Shown: one piece after another, positions 30,871 through 42,509 of the stretch
Position numbering within the stretch: position 1 is the stretch's first letter
How the letters are laid out: each line of letters begins with the position of its first letter
Assembly: GCA_963678675.1 (NCBI GenBank)
Contig: OY783197.1
Location: forward strand, 16,561,543 to 16,625,542
Direction: 5' to 3'
DNA length: 64,000 bases
Source: Xiphydria camelus
Lineage: Eukaryota > Arthropoda > Insecta > Hymenoptera > Xiphydriidae
Notes under the pieces: generated by a model
Seen by the model: only the letters and a program-made list of their open reading frames with translations
What the model was told of the DNA's origin: nothing
Databases searched by the model: none
Position numbers and translations under genes: made by a program

Positions 30871-31967
30871 ATATGGGGCAATCTGTGTCAAGACAGCCAC
30901 TTTTTTTATGAGGGTCTCAACACAAAGTCTGATTTTTTATTTACATAGTCATACTTGATGAAAAAACATTACCCGAATTTTTTGGTTTTTTTTTCACGCA
31001 CCGTTAATGGTATACATCGATTTGAAAAATAAATTTTAACTTTAAAGTTTCAAGTATATTATTAATGGCATAAACAACTTTGTATACATGAAAATTGTTG
31101 TTTTTTCTTCTCAATTTAAAATAAATATATCAGAATTTTTAAGTGACATTAAGCCATTTTTTACAAAAAAGTAAAAAAAATACCAGAAAATATTTATTTC
31201 GCCAATGCGACAGTCTCGATTTTTCATTAAAAAATGCAGTATATTTGAAATCAATAAAAACTGTGTAGAAAAAAATTTGGTAGTGGAAGGACCATTTCTT
31301 CATGAAAAAAAAATTCATTTTAAGTTTTTTGTCTTAAAAAAATTTTATCCTATGCATCTATGCATAGAACATTTTCTGATTTGTGCCCATAATTATGAGT
31401 GGTCTGTCAAAATTAAAAAAAAATGAGTATCAGTTATTTCACACCACATTATTTTAAACTAAATTAATAGATAAACTTTTTCTTAATTTCTACTTAGACC
31501 ACTTTCATAATTATGGGCACATTTATAAAAAAAATTTAAAAAAAAAAACTTGAAAAGAATTTTTTTCTTCATGAAGAAATGGCCCTCCCACTACCAAATT
31601 TTTTTTCTACACAGTTTTTATTGATTTCAAATACACTGAATTTTTTTAAGAAAAATCGACTGTCGCATTGGCGAAATAAATATTTTCTAGTGTTTTTTTT
31701 TCACTTTTTTGTAAGTAAATGCCTTTTAATGTCACTTAAAATTTTTTAATTTTTTTTGGAAAAATTGAGAAAAATAAAATTTTCATGTATACAAAGTTGT
31801 TTATGCCATTAATAGTATACTTTAAACTTTAAAGTTAAAATTTATTTTTCAAATCGATGTATACCATTAGGTAATGTTTTTTCATCAAGTATGACTATGT
31901 AAATAAAAATCAGATTTTTTTGACCCTCATGAAAAAAGTGGCTGTCTTGACACAGAATGCCCCATAT
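30871..31967. mobile_element. Long fold-back element, 1.1 kb with arms of about 480-540 bp
   Basis: Ends ATATGGGGCAATCTGTGTCA (left) and inverted ATATGGGGCATTCTGTGTCA (right). Matching landmarks run inward in mirror order: AAGACAGCCAC, TTACATAGTCATACTTGATG, CATGAAAATT, CGCCAATGCGACAGTC, TCATGAA-GAAATGG and TGCCCATAATTATGA. The loop is about 31405-31490. The arms are diverged by small indels in A/T runs. There is no transposase. The DNA could form one very long hairpin within the Ih pre-mRNA. Confidence 0.9.
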
Positions 31968-32151
31968 ATTACAATACTAATTTATCCAATAAGAGTGCTA
32001 TGTTGAGTGTGGGACCATCTACCCCTCCCCTCCCCACCCTTTTCTGATACACTTTTTATCTATATTACTTGCCCTAAAACTATAGCTTTTGGGGAAAAAA
32101 TTCTATACGCCAATTATGCTGGCAGCTGGACTAACGACTAGTACCTTAAAG

Positions 32152-32642
32152 TAAAAGTTAGTCCACTGAAGTACAATAACATTAAAGTATGTTCTTCGTG
32201 CGATGTGGCAACAACGCTTGACGTACAGTAGTATGTGTGTATCTGTGAGTTCAAAAATGGAGCCCAAAACATCTGGTCATGCATTTGTACGTCATGCAAC
32301 GTTGCCACATTGACTTATCAAAGGTTATATTTATAAAGAACAATTAATAAAAAAAATAACGGGCTTCTTAATGAACGTGAAAATTGGTATAGATGATTTT
32401 AGTTCATTAAAATTGGTGTTCAAAAAGTTTCAGAATTTGTTCACTATTTTGCTCCGAAATATCGCGGTTTGTTGGTTATAACCCATAAGAACATATGTTA
32501 TTTTGTTATTCAAAAATTTTTGCAACGAGCTTCTTAAAAGACTTGAAAATTTAACTGAATTTTTTTTTACTTCAATCTACCGAATGCAATCATTTTCAAG
32601 CATTTCTCACTATTTTTAGTATAACGCTCGAGAAACCTTAAG
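32152..32642. repeat. Dispersed repeat copy A (about 491 bp), direct copy at 45677
   Basis: Very similar to 45677-46167 in the same orientation, from AAAAGTTAGTCCACTGAAGT to CGCTCGAGAAACC before TTAA. Differences are scattered single bases. This copy lacks the left terminal GGTTTCTCGAGCG that the other has, so it is 5'-truncated. A TGTACGTCATGCAACGTTGC / GTGGCAACAACGCTTGACGT inverted pair lies inside. Confidence 0.9.
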
Positions 32643-33245
32643 CAGCTTTTCAATATTTGTATATAGGATTGTTCACGCCAAGGCTCTAACACTGGGTGGA
32701 GCGTATTTCAAATGTGCCGCATACGCAGACCAATGACTAGTGGAAAATGATATATGCAATTTGTGGATTTTTCAATTTCTTTTGAGGTTAGGGAAAAATT
32801 ATAACATGATGGGTCAAATCCAACATCGGGATCGTATTCAGTGGCCAAAAATATAAGGGAGTAGGTGGGTCTGACCTCTGTGACAGAACATTTGTTGTGT
32901 GTGCTTGTGAAATTAATTCGTTTTCTCTTCTGAAGTCATTCGTTAACTTCGCGGCGGATATGTGTGTGAGGAACGTAAGGAACCACCGAGTCACTGATTG
33001 TGAGCAGCTGCAAGTAATGATTTTTTATTACGTTGGGTACGTTGACATTTTATTGACAGGTTGCATTGCTCAATTAAACGTCAATAATTTCGGCGTCTCA
33101 AGATCTATGTAGTTTGGTTTCCAATTAATAAGTGGTCGTATCCCGTACAGCACAGTATCTTTCAGACATATCATGGAGACGTTCTGAGATATTTCAATGT
33201 CTCAGACACATTACATACATTTCAGAGATATTTCAATTTAACTAA

Positions 33246-33373
33246 GGGCCGGTTTTACCAACACGGTATAAACGCGGTATAGCGCTATACTTAGAATAAC
33301 CAGCAATAAGCCTTATGGTTAGTCTCAGTATAGCGCTATACACCGCGTTTATACCTGTTGGTAAAACCGGCCC
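33246..33373. mobile_element. Harbinger-type MITE with palindromic core, 128 bp
   Basis: TAA flanks both ends (33243-33245, 33374-33376). The TIRs are GGGCCGGTTTTACCAACA, each followed by GGTATAAACGCGGTATAGCG with CTATAC. A second, shorter copy is at 36494-36556. The GGGCCG terminus and TAA duplication are shared with the PIF element at 21355-22263, which suggests mobilisation by a related transposase. Confidence 0.9.
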
Positions 33374-33526
33374 TAAGTGTGAAGACATTAAAACGATCGA
33401 AATTAATACAGATCACTTAAACATCTTTGGAAAGCCTCAAAACATCATACATCCATACATCATTACATCATATATGGCTCGTAAATGTTAATACGCTTTA
33501 ATTTATACATACGTAGGTATATCATA

Positions 33527-34263
33527 TACAGGGTGTCCCTAAATAGCATGTACAAACGCAAGGAGGTAATTCTTTGGCTTATTTCATAACTAAAAATTCA
33601 TATAAACATAGGTTCATAAAAGCTTCGTTACTGATCTACAAGGTGTTGAAATTTCAAAATTTGTTTAGTTTTTTTTTATAGCTCATGCAATTTTTAAGAT
33701 ATTTAGCTCAAATTTGGAATGTAGGTTATGCTGTAGGGCTTATATCATTGGGCATGTCAAATGGTTGTGAGAATCTACAGGGGGTTATTTTTTAGGGGTC
33801 GTGCCCCCTTTTCTCCTCCTGAACTTTTTTGCGGTGCGCCTCTGATAGATTCTAAAATAAAAAAATTAATTTAGTGTTTCGTTTACAATCTTTTTGGTCT
33901 CTTGTAGTTTTTTCGTATCTGCCACCGTTATCGAGAAAAAACCGTAAGAAATACTCCGGGAATGTTCCAAAGAGTATACGGGAATCAATGAGAAGAAGAG
34001 CGGAGGCATGTGTAAGGGTTGGAGGAGGTCACTTTCAGCAGTTTTTGTAACGTTGTTTTGTTATGTTTATTATTTAGGGTTTTCGTATTGTAATAAATCA
34101 TTGCTACAAAAACCGCGTTATCTAAAAAAGTTTTGAAATTTTAACACCCTGTAGATCAGTAACGAAGCTTTTACGGGCCTATGTTTATATGAACTTTTAG
34201 TCATGAAATAAGCCAAAGAATTACCTCCTTCCGATTGTACATGATATTTAGGGACACCCTGTA
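33527..34263. mobile_element. CAGGGTGTCCC-terminated fold-back element, 737 bp
   Basis: TIRs of about 135 bases start TACAGGGTGTCCCTAAAT (left; the right is the inverse with one base change). Both arms contain GGAGGTAATTCTTTGGCTTA and GATCTACAGGGTGT or its close variant TGATCTACAAGGTGTT. There is no coding region. The terminal word also occurs alone at about 9938 and 35015, so the family is dispersed. TA-rich flanks; superfamily not assigned. Confidence 0.85.
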
Positions 34264-36140
34264 TATTCATATATGGGTATATGGAATAATAAGAGGCCTC
34301 CTCATTTAAATGGCGCAGTTATTTACAGTGTAAAAAAATTAACTTCTCTACGAGTTTTTACTAGTGTGGAATTTCATTGCATAAGTATAGGTTACTAGCA
34401 TTGTGATATAATCCATTAGCGCGATTGGCACCACTTGAAGTGTATGTCGTGATATTTGAGATATTATGCAATGACCGATACATCAATCATAGCAGATGGG
34501 AACTTCATTAACATAAAAGCACATAGGGGATGAGGTCTTTAGGATATCGGCCGGTCAAGGAAATTATGCAGCATTCAGCGCAGTTAGTATCCAAATGGGT
34601 AGTTTTTGGAGTATATTCGAATCAGAGATGGACTCTGATTTTTTTATAATATCACTTTAGTAGAGATTGACGACGTTACAGAAGAATTCGAAAGCTTCTT
34701 GCGACGTTCAGGAGACGTTCATGTGCTATGTGTAGGATATATATCTCTGCAGTATATATTTCGCAAATGTCTCAACATATTGCAACAGAATGTTATAACT
34801 AGCGCAAGTAGAGATATTGCAGAGATATTTTCGAAATATTGTAGGGATACACCCAACATTTTTGTAATATTGCGAATATTTCAGTGAAACATTTTTGTGA
34901 TATCTCTGATAGAGAGTATGGATAGAGACGGCAGGAGAGGCTGACCGAGCTTATTAGTCCGCCGTATTCACACGTTTAAAATAAGCTCCACCCAGTCTCG
35001 GAGCCTGGGCGTGGACACCCTGTATATTCGTAATCTAGAACCCTTTTACTATATACCTTATTAATTACATAAGTACATAATATATCAATGTAAAAGCTAT
35101 TTCATAATGACATCGCTCCCTAGGACACTGCATACGTTGACGTCGTGCAGTGCCATGCGTTGCAAGTCGACGATTTTAGAGGTTCAAAATATTACTCAAA
35201 AAATTTCTATTTCGTATATCGCTCCTTATATTTATTATTACGAAAAGAATTGCTTCGTATCTGGAAATAAAACTCTCATTTCTGAAAGAATGACTTAAGT
35301 ACTACCTACTTTAAATATTCATGGATACTACTTTATTTTTCTTACAAAATTTCTTACCCATATAGCAGAGATAATTCTAAGAGTTCCTTTTCAATTCTTG
35401 TATTTTAAAATAAGTTCCTTTACATGCATCGAAAGAATCACAAATGTATTCTTATTGCTTAAGAAAAGAATGAAAGAAAAAAAAAATTAAAACTTAATGA
35501 AAGAACTCACTTTTATGTCATCAAATGTGAGTTCATTTTCAGACCTAAAATGAAGCCACGTTTATAAATCAAATAAAGTTTAAAGGTGTTCGTTAAATAA
35601 TCGCAAGTTATTTAAAAAGTTTTCTAAAATAATTCTTTTAATGTTTGGCGAAAATTCACCGATCGAAATTAAAATCCGGTACAGAATTGCTTTGGAATCT
35701 GATTTTGTTACCACGAAAATACAGAGGTCTTGAAAATATAGGGTCTCCTACACCGGGCTTAAGAGAGATGCCTCTCTGAAGACCGAGTCTTCCTCTCTCA
35801 CGCTTCACTGCGTTCAAATAGCAGGCATACGAGAAAGAGTACTTGTACAGGACGATCTCATGGAGACTCTGATCCTCTCCTGTAGATAATGTAGAGGGCG
35901 TCTACATACGAGCCTCTTCCTCATTGACACCTCTCTTAATTATATTTTCATGGCAACAAAACCAGATTCCAAAACAATTTTGCACCAGACTTTAATTATT
36001 ACGATTGATGCATTCTCGCCAAAAGAATTATTTTAAACAATTTTTCGAATACCTTGCGATTATTTTGTGAACACTTTTGAACTTCATTTAATTTATAAAC
36101 GTGGCTCCATTTTAGGTCTGAAAATGAACTCACATTAACG

Positions 36141-36488
36141 AGTTTCGAGACCAAACTGAAAGCATTACTAAAAATTTGAAATTTTGTGTATCAATTAATG
36201 ATTATTAAATACCTACGCCTTCTGTTAAAATTTCAAGTCGATTCTCTGTACCGTTTTCGAGAAATTCGAATAATAATCGTAAAAATTGTTGTTAAAACAT
36301 GTTATAAAAAATTTATATTTACATTGAGATGTCAATAATACATTTTTCATTGCTAAAATTTATTAATTAATTTCTTATAAAATAAAGATTATTATTTCTC
36401 ATATTTTAATTTTTAGAAGTTGAAAGCCTGCAGGAATACAATAGAAATCTCATCTGATCCCCTAGATAGATAAATGGTCTCGAAACTC
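36141..36488. mobile_element. Inserted TIR element, 348 bp
   Basis: GAGTTTCGAGACCA at the left is inverted at the right (TGGTCTCGAAACTC). It lies inside the composite fold-back, separating its inner and outer right arms. There is no coding content. Confidence 0.7.
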
Positions 36489-36493
36489 CTTAA

Positions 36494-36556
36494 GGACCAG
36501 TTTTACAAACAGTATAAACGCGGTATAGCGCTATACTGTGTTAGTAAAACCGGCCC
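36494..36556. mobile_element. Short Harbinger-type MITE (63 bp)
   Basis: A minimal copy of the 33246-33373 MITE: GGACCAGTTTTACAAACA, then GTATAAACGCGGTATAGCG and the inverted TAGTAAAACCGGCCC. TTAA precedes and TTAG follows. The internal loop region of the longer copy has been lost, leaving one palindromic core. Confidence 0.8.
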
Positions 36557-36889
36557 TTAGTGACAAAAAAGTGAGTTCTCTCATTAAGTAATAAACATTA
36601 GTTTGGGACTGTTTCGATGCATGTAAAAAAATTCATTTTAAAATACAAGAATGGAACAGGAACTCTTTTAAAATTCTCTGTGCTGTCTATAAGTTAACTT
36701 TAATTTCTTACATTATGGTAAAATTGAAACCACTCATTTAACTATCATCTGTAATAAGAATTTATGAGAACAAAATCATATTTGCTATGTTTAATTTGCC
36801 TGGGTCACAGAGTTTCCAAATAGTGGAGAACTATACCCATAACACAATACTTTTCAGTTATGCAATCATTATATTGTCGATGTAATATT

Positions 36890-37970
36890 ATACTAAGGTC
36901 ATTATATGCCAAATCTGTTACTTTTTGAAGTAAATTTTCAATTTCCTTCAAATTTGGATATATTGTTGTCAATTGCATTGCAAATACCCTTTATTTGGGT
37001 CCCTTTTATTTGGGTCTCGCCAATTTTTAAAAATATGAAAAAATGAGCATGTAGCCACCCTCATGTACTTTCCAGTCATCCATTCAAAAATTTGGTCCCT
37101 TTATAAACAAACTTGTAAGAGTAGCGCAAAGTGTTACTTCGGCAGTCCCGTGGTTGGCGGTTTCCAGGGGGGTGTGGTTATTTATCCCCAGTCTAACCCC
37201 TTCTCTAAGTATGGTCGTACTCTCGACTGCATGACTACGTACCACGTAATCCTTTAATATCCATTTTGTTAAACAATTAAAATTACTTTTAATACTTGCT
37301 CACGTTATTAATGACATATATTATTGTTTAAAAATGTTAATTGTTTAATAATTTGAATTGTTTAACAAAATTGATATTGAGGGTACTTACGTGATACGTA
37401 GTCATGCAGATGAGAGTACGGCCTTAGTTAGCGAAGGGTAAACTGGGGTTGAGTAGTCGCACCCGGAAAGCGCTAACCACGGGACTGCCGAAGTAACACT
37501 TTGAGCTACTCTTACAATAATTATAAGTTTGTTTACAAAGTGACCGTATTTTTGCATGGATGACCGGTAAGTACATGAGTGTGGATACATGCTAATTTAT
37601 TTTAGATTCTTAAAAAGTGGCGAGGTCCAAACAAAAGGGATTTAAATATTTATTTGTTTAAAAAAGAAGTAAGAATTATTAATTTTGTTCACGTTTCTTA
37701 TTTTTTATATGAAGTTAAAGCGTATCCGCGTTAGTGTGCAAAATTTCACGAAGCTGCGATTTTTACTTGTAGTACCTACTATGATTTTTAAAAATAAATT
37801 GGTCTTAAAACTTCCAAGTACCTATCATAACTTTTATATTTTTCAAATTTTTCAAAAACCGTTGGGCATGCGTATTTGCAATGCAATGGACAACGACATA
37901 TCCAAATTTGAAGGAAATTGAACATTTACTCCAAAAAGTGATAGATTTGGTATGGAATGACCCATTAATT
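36890..37970. mobile_element. Fold-back element, about 1.08 kb
   Basis: Mirror-ordered matches run from both ends inward: TCAATTTCCTTCAAATTTGG with GGATAT near 36940, inverted near 37900; ATTGCATTGCAAATAC near 36975, inverted near 37875; CTTTTATTTGGGTCTCGCCA near 37005, inverted near 37620; CATGTACTT near 37061; TAACACTTTG and CGGCAGTCCCGTGGTT near 37140, inverted near 37485; GACTACGTA near 37232. The loop lies around 37260-37380. There is no coding content. It ends 270 bases before the last Ih exon. Confidence 0.8.
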
Positions 37971-38237
37971 ATAATACTTGTTACTTCTCTGTTATGTTGC
38001 TGTTCAATTAGGTATTTATATATATAGTGGGTATATTATCTCTACAAGACAATCTTCATTGCAAAAGCAAAAATCGCATCAGATAATTTTTTTTTTATTT
38101 TTATAGTAAAAATAGTGAAGAATTAATTATAAAAAGTTAGTAATTTATTCTTAAATTATCATTGTAAATAATTTTGTATATACATTAGAAATCCTTATAT
38201 TTCTTTTAAAGCTAATTCTATCGTTATATCCTTTCAG

Positions 38238-38384
38238 ATACACAGTATGGAGCTCAGAACACTTCCGGCTGGCCTCCTGCCCAGACCAAAGTCCGAAAAC
38301 AACTTTGCAAGCCAGGAACTAACGAGAGAGGGACGAAGAGTTTTCCATAAGAGCGACACCTTCCACAAGGACTCGTATCAATGA
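38238..38384 (+). CDS. Ih: Ih/HCN channel last coding exon with stop
   Basis: Follows CTTTCAG at 38231-38237 in phase 0 and encodes 48 residues and TGA at 38382-38384. It starts IHSMELRTLPAGLLPRPKSE and ends RRVFHKSDTFHKDSYQ. It is hydrophilic, with several basic and Ser/Thr residues, as is usual for variable HCN C-termini, so homology is weaker here. The call rests on the exact phase match with the exon at 27083-27218, an open frame, and the L-P-A-G-L-L-P-R-P-K-S block, which resembles the L-P-R-P-R-S stretch I recall from Drosophila Ih. Confidence 0.88.
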   Translation: MHSMELRTLPAGLLPRPKSENNFASQELTREGRRVFHKSDTFHKDSYQ

Positions 38385-40185
38385 CGACACTCGACTTACT
38401 AGCATACGCAGAGATACTAAAAGCTCCTCGTACGTCAAAGGGACCTGACAGCTTCGTGGATATATGACTGATAAATAGCTGAATGAGGGCTCTTAGATGA
38501 GCCGCTGTGGCGCTAGCTCTCTATCGATTAATTTATAGTAGGATGACTCTCTGGCGATCGTATCTTACTACGGGTGTAGTTTGCGTGCATTCTGATCGTT
38601 GATGAATAGTCTGACAAGCCAATGTCGGTAGGCGCCTCTTAATAATGGCCGTCTATCGATACGACCAGACTCCGAGCACTGAGACATTGCAACGCAATTC
38701 ATGCGTGTGGTCTAACGTCGCATTACATCGGTCTTACGAAGTGCGAAGATGTAGTAGTCGAGGTACGAGAATTTCCAAGAACATTTTCTCAAAGCCAAAA
38801 GTGTAGATCAAAAAAGTTCTTCGTTACTTGAACACTGTCTCCTCTTTTTCCCGAAAGCTACGCGTAAAGAAGAAATTCAAAGAAAAACTTAAGACAAAGA
38901 AGAAATCAGAAAAGGAAATAATAGAGGAAGGCTATACATATATACGGTTGCTTTTCGACGAATCCTCGACGGACAATTCGGATACTTCATATCATACACG
39001 AGCAATACGAGATCATTTCTATGTCGTATTATATCTGGCGTACTCTTCATTGGACTCTAAGAAAATTCGATGTATAGTTATACGACGTTCTTTTTGGAGA
39101 GAGACTAATCGTCGGCGTGAAAACTGCTCGATAGTGAGAGGCGCGTGTTTTTAAAGTGAATCTCGATACCCATGTGCTTATACTGTATAGTGACGTTGCG
39201 ATCTTCCAGCTTGGCGCTTCAGATCTTGAGAAAAAGAAGGAGAGGCATTTCCTCTTTTACGACGGAAGCGAACCGTACGTAAGGAATCGAAACGAAATAG
39301 CCGTAGGAATATTCGCATTCCGAATTAGGAATCTATCTCAAAGTAGAACACGTAGCCATGCCTTAAAGGTCCCTTGTAAAAAATAAGGATATTAACATAA
39401 TCCATAATACTCTTATCGCGGGAAGAACGAGAAAGAGTTGACTGGCTGTAGAGAGGAAAAGGAATCGTTCGTTTTCGTGAATCGCTCGCGTTATTTGAGA
39501 CGAACGAGTGAGTGCCTCTAATATCGATATATTTCAAGTTGACACGATCGATGCGCAAAACGCTCTAGGTACTTACGTGGAAGAAGAAGCGAAGAGGGAA
39601 GCGGAGAGTTCGAAGTATCAAATGAAAAGAAAAAAGAGAACGACGACTATATACCAAGATACCTTGCGGACCCAAAAACCGTGTTGAATTGTTAAGTGTT
39701 TTGGGTCCCCGAGTTCGTGAATCGAGGTATAGAAAGAGAACAAGAATGAAGAATCACGCGAAACGAAGTGGAGAGGGATTTATCTTTTTACGAGACGAAT
39801 AAATACGATGTACTATAAAGATGAAACAATTATAAATAGTATGTCATAAATTATTCCTACTAAAATTATTATTATTATGATCGCTACCACTATCGCGCTA
39901 TTAATTAAGCAGTTATAGATATACAAATAAATAAGTAAGAGATCGCTACCGTGCTGTAGGAAAATATAAAGAAAGAAAACTACTCAAAGTTCAATTACGT
40001 ACGAAGACAAAATGGCAAGGAATGCGAGTATGGTAACAATAATAGTACGCAATTATTTATTAGCTCCCCGTGAGATCTCTCTATTTTTGGAATTTCTTAA
40101 GCGAGAGTTTTCCGGTATGTGAATTTGAGTAGGTAATCTATATTTCACCTAAGTATACATGAATAAAATGTACACGAATAAAATA
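38385..40185 (+). other. Ih: Probable 3' UTR of Ih
   Basis: This stretch follows the stop codon without recognisable repeats, unlike the introns. AATAAA candidates occur at 39798-39803, 39926-39931, 40162-40167 and 40177-40182; the last pair is a plausible polyadenylation region. A 108-codon ORF at 38828-39154 begins with a Lys-rich segment but has no domain and starts within the UTR, so I do not call it. The true end needs transcript data. Confidence 0.5.
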
Positions 40186-40538
40186 GCTTCCTTTTCGACG
40201 ACCGTACAATTTACGAGACGCTATACCGCGGGTTGTTCGAGTTTCATTTTGTATATTTTCGCTTCTTATTTTTTTAATTTCATTTCAGCAACAATGTAAC
40301 AGTAAATAGACTCTGATACCTCATCGAGACCTGAATGACAAATAAATATAAGTATGAAATATTGATTACAATTGAAGACTTCATATAAACCATCACCGTC
40401 ACCCATTGATAGAATTTTCCAATTTATAAAAATCTGGCATAAATTATTAGGTACATGAAGCATCGTCTCATTTATTAATTATACTTTCGGTGCTACAAGA
40501 GTTATATGGGTCTATTTGTTTCATTATTGCACATTTCT

Positions 40539-41214
40539 TGACAGCAAAATTTCGGCATTCTAACGGCAAGTTATTGGCACGGTGTGCAGTTTTTCCGCAC
40601 GCCTTGCCATTAGAATTGCAGCAATTGCGTCCTCTGTTGCTGACTGTTTATAGCAAGAGCGTGCGTATTTCACGCAGACTAAGATAACTCTACATTAACA
40701 GTAGCGGCTGCAAAAACTCTCGAGTCCGAAAGACCTCAGACGACAAGTATTTAATAAATGATGCTGTCGCTGCTGGTCGAGCAGCTTCTTATACATTTAC
40801 ACAGGATCTTTAATCCCAAGCGCAACAGATTTGAATTTCCCTGACATTTGATTTCGGTAGTGTGTGGACGGTGTTCGAGTCATTTATAGTTAGAGTAGGC
40901 TTTAGAAGAGTGCTCTGACTATAAATGAACTCTAATTATAAATGACTCAAGCACCATCCACACACTATCGAAATCGAATGTCACGGAAATTCAAATCTGT
41001 TGCGCATGGGATTAAAGATTCTGTATATCCGGAGAAGGCCCCCTTGAATTTCGCCCCGCCCATTATTTCACCTACATTCTATGCTGTACAGTGCTGCAAC
41101 CAGACGAATTCTGCACACCTTGCTGCAAACAGTAAGCAACAGCGGACGCAGTTGCTGCAATTCTAATGGCAAGGCTTGCATATTTTTCTGCCCGCTTGGC
41201 TGTCAGGATTATTA
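40539..41214. mobile_element. Nested fold-back element, about 676 bp
   Basis: Outer arms share TTGACAGC-like ends, CCTTGCCATTAGAATTGCAG and GTTGCTGACTGTTT (left 40539-40655, right inverted 41127-41214). Inner arms 40803-40900 and 40928-41022 share AATCTTTAATCCCAAGCGC-like sequence, CAACAGATTTGAATTTCC and GTGTGTGGACGGTG, then GAGTCATTTATA. The latter word also occurs in the 20208-20560 family. There is no coding content. Confidence 0.85.
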
Positions 41215-41565
41215 CCTTATTCAAGACTCATTACAGTTCTATTATACATCAATTGCGTAATATCCTAGAACCTATAATTCTGGTAGGTGAAATCACCGAA
41301 TTATAAGCAATATCTGAGAAACCGAAGATATCAGGAAAAGGTTTTTCTCTCATCTATTCATCACTATGTAAATGACGGCAAAAAATCAACAGAGTGAGTG
41401 CTACCATTTGGCATTATTGCATTGCTTTCATCAATGTTTGTATAAATTTTACTAATCTTAAGTGGAATTGAATGAAATTCAAGAACAATTCCTTTGTTAT
41501 CGTCAGATACAAGATATTCAACAAAATCCCTAATCATACGTCTATGGAAAATAAAAGAGCATACC

Positions 41566-41568
<3 letters not shown>

Positions 41569-41599
<31 letters not shown>
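41569..41599. repeat. (TC)n microsatellite
   Basis: A run of about 15 TC units, ending at CTCA. Simple repeat downstream of the Ih gene. Confidence 0.95.
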
Positions 41600-41604
<5 letters not shown>

Positions 41605-42090
41605 TTATTATTTTCTATAAAATTTGCAAGGTAGCTCTCAGAAAACTTCTAAAATTCTGTATAAAATCTTATAGAATAGATTTCTATAATGTAAAACTAT
41701 AAAAATATTAATAGCTTTAAGGACGTTTAATGCGTATTACATAATTTTATAAAAAATTTCGTATAACGTTTTAGTAAAAATCTTATAGTCAAAATTTGTG
41801 CCTTTCTTTAACCATGATCTAATTAAAATATATTGCCTAAAGTTCAAGAATGGTACTCGCTTCAGAATATTTCAAGTTTAATATTTGGAGAAATTTTATT
41901 CACGCCGTTATTAAATCATTTTTATCTCTGGTAATATTAATCGTAGATAAAATACTGAATATTTTTTTCGTAAGGAATTGTACTTTTTAAAAAGACAGCT
42001 TTTATTTCTATACAGGGTTACGTATCAACTATAATGTACCATTGTTCCATTATTTGTTAGGACAAATCTTTGGAACAAATATTATTTGGT
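41600..42090. other. No recognisable gene or element
   Basis: AT-rich sequence without long ORFs. No matches to other parts of the window were noticed. Confidence 0.4.
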
Positions 42091-42509
42091 GTTAAGGGAA
42101 ATACACAATATATATAATAGATTCTTAGTAACCTGTATTATTTACGAAATATGAAGGTCGTATTTGTTTTTTTTTAAATTAAACTCGATATTTTCATTCT
42201 GACAAAAGCTATATACCTTACATTGAGGCTAACAAAAAAGGTAGGTATAAATGAAAATACCCGTCCACTCATATTGAACCGTTTGTGAGGTATTGCTACT
42301 CTTATACTTTAAACAGCAATATCTCATAAAGGATTCAATGAACGGACATTTCATCTTATACCCCTTTCTCGTTAGTTTAAACGAGTTTTATGACTTTTCA
42401 AGGAATGGAAATATCAAATTCTATTTAAAAAAGTAAAATTGATCTACATATTTCATAAATAACGCAAATTATCAAAAATCTGGTATGCGAATCATATATC
42501 CCCTTAAGA
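42091..42509. mobile_element. Fold-back element, about 419 bp
   Basis: Mirror-ordered matches: TTAAGGGAAATA near 42093 and inverted CCCCTTAA near 42502; TTATTTACGAAATATGAAG near 42138 and inverted near 42449; AAACTCGATATTTTC near 42182 and inverted near 42400; a GTAGGTATAAATGAAAATAC block near 42242 and inverted near 42345. The loop is near 42300-42310. A diverged half copy lies at about 45491-45610. Confidence 0.75.

Larger units (their letters stand above)
35330..36720. mobile_element. Composite nested fold-back, about 1.39 kb
   Basis: The outer arms 35330-35525 and 36560-36720 are inverted copies (shared ATTTTAAAATACAAGAAT, TTTCGATGCATGTAAA, AGAACTCACTTTT). Inner arms 35530-35740 and 35945-36135 are inverted copies (AAATGAACTCACAT-type ends, ATTTATAAACGTGGCT, GATTTTGTTACCA). 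The centre 35745-35940 is GC-richer with CCTCTC/GAGAGG words. Between the inner and outer right arms lie two further insertions, 36141-36488 and 36494-36556. Confidence 0.8.
27219..38237 (+). other. Ih: Ih intron 5 (visible), 11.0 kb, transposon-rich
   Basis: Phase-0 GT-AG intron, the largest visible. About half or more is recognisable repeat: a TTAA element, a Tc1 pseudogene, a mariner, a 1.1 kb fold-back, two Harbinger MITEs, a CAGGGTGTCCC element and two large nested fold-backs. Stretches such as 34264-35329 carry only GAGATATTT-like repeated words and CACCCTGTATATTCG near 35018, with no gene seen. Confidence 0.85.

Noticed and set aside
38828..39154. 108-codon ORF with a Lys-rich start as a separate gene
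   Set aside because: It starts within the probable Ih 3' UTR and shows no domain; Lys-rich starts arise easily from A-rich DNA.
41472..41702. ORF with a run of Leu-Ser as a membrane peptide
   Set aside because: It is the translation of a (TC)n microsatellite.
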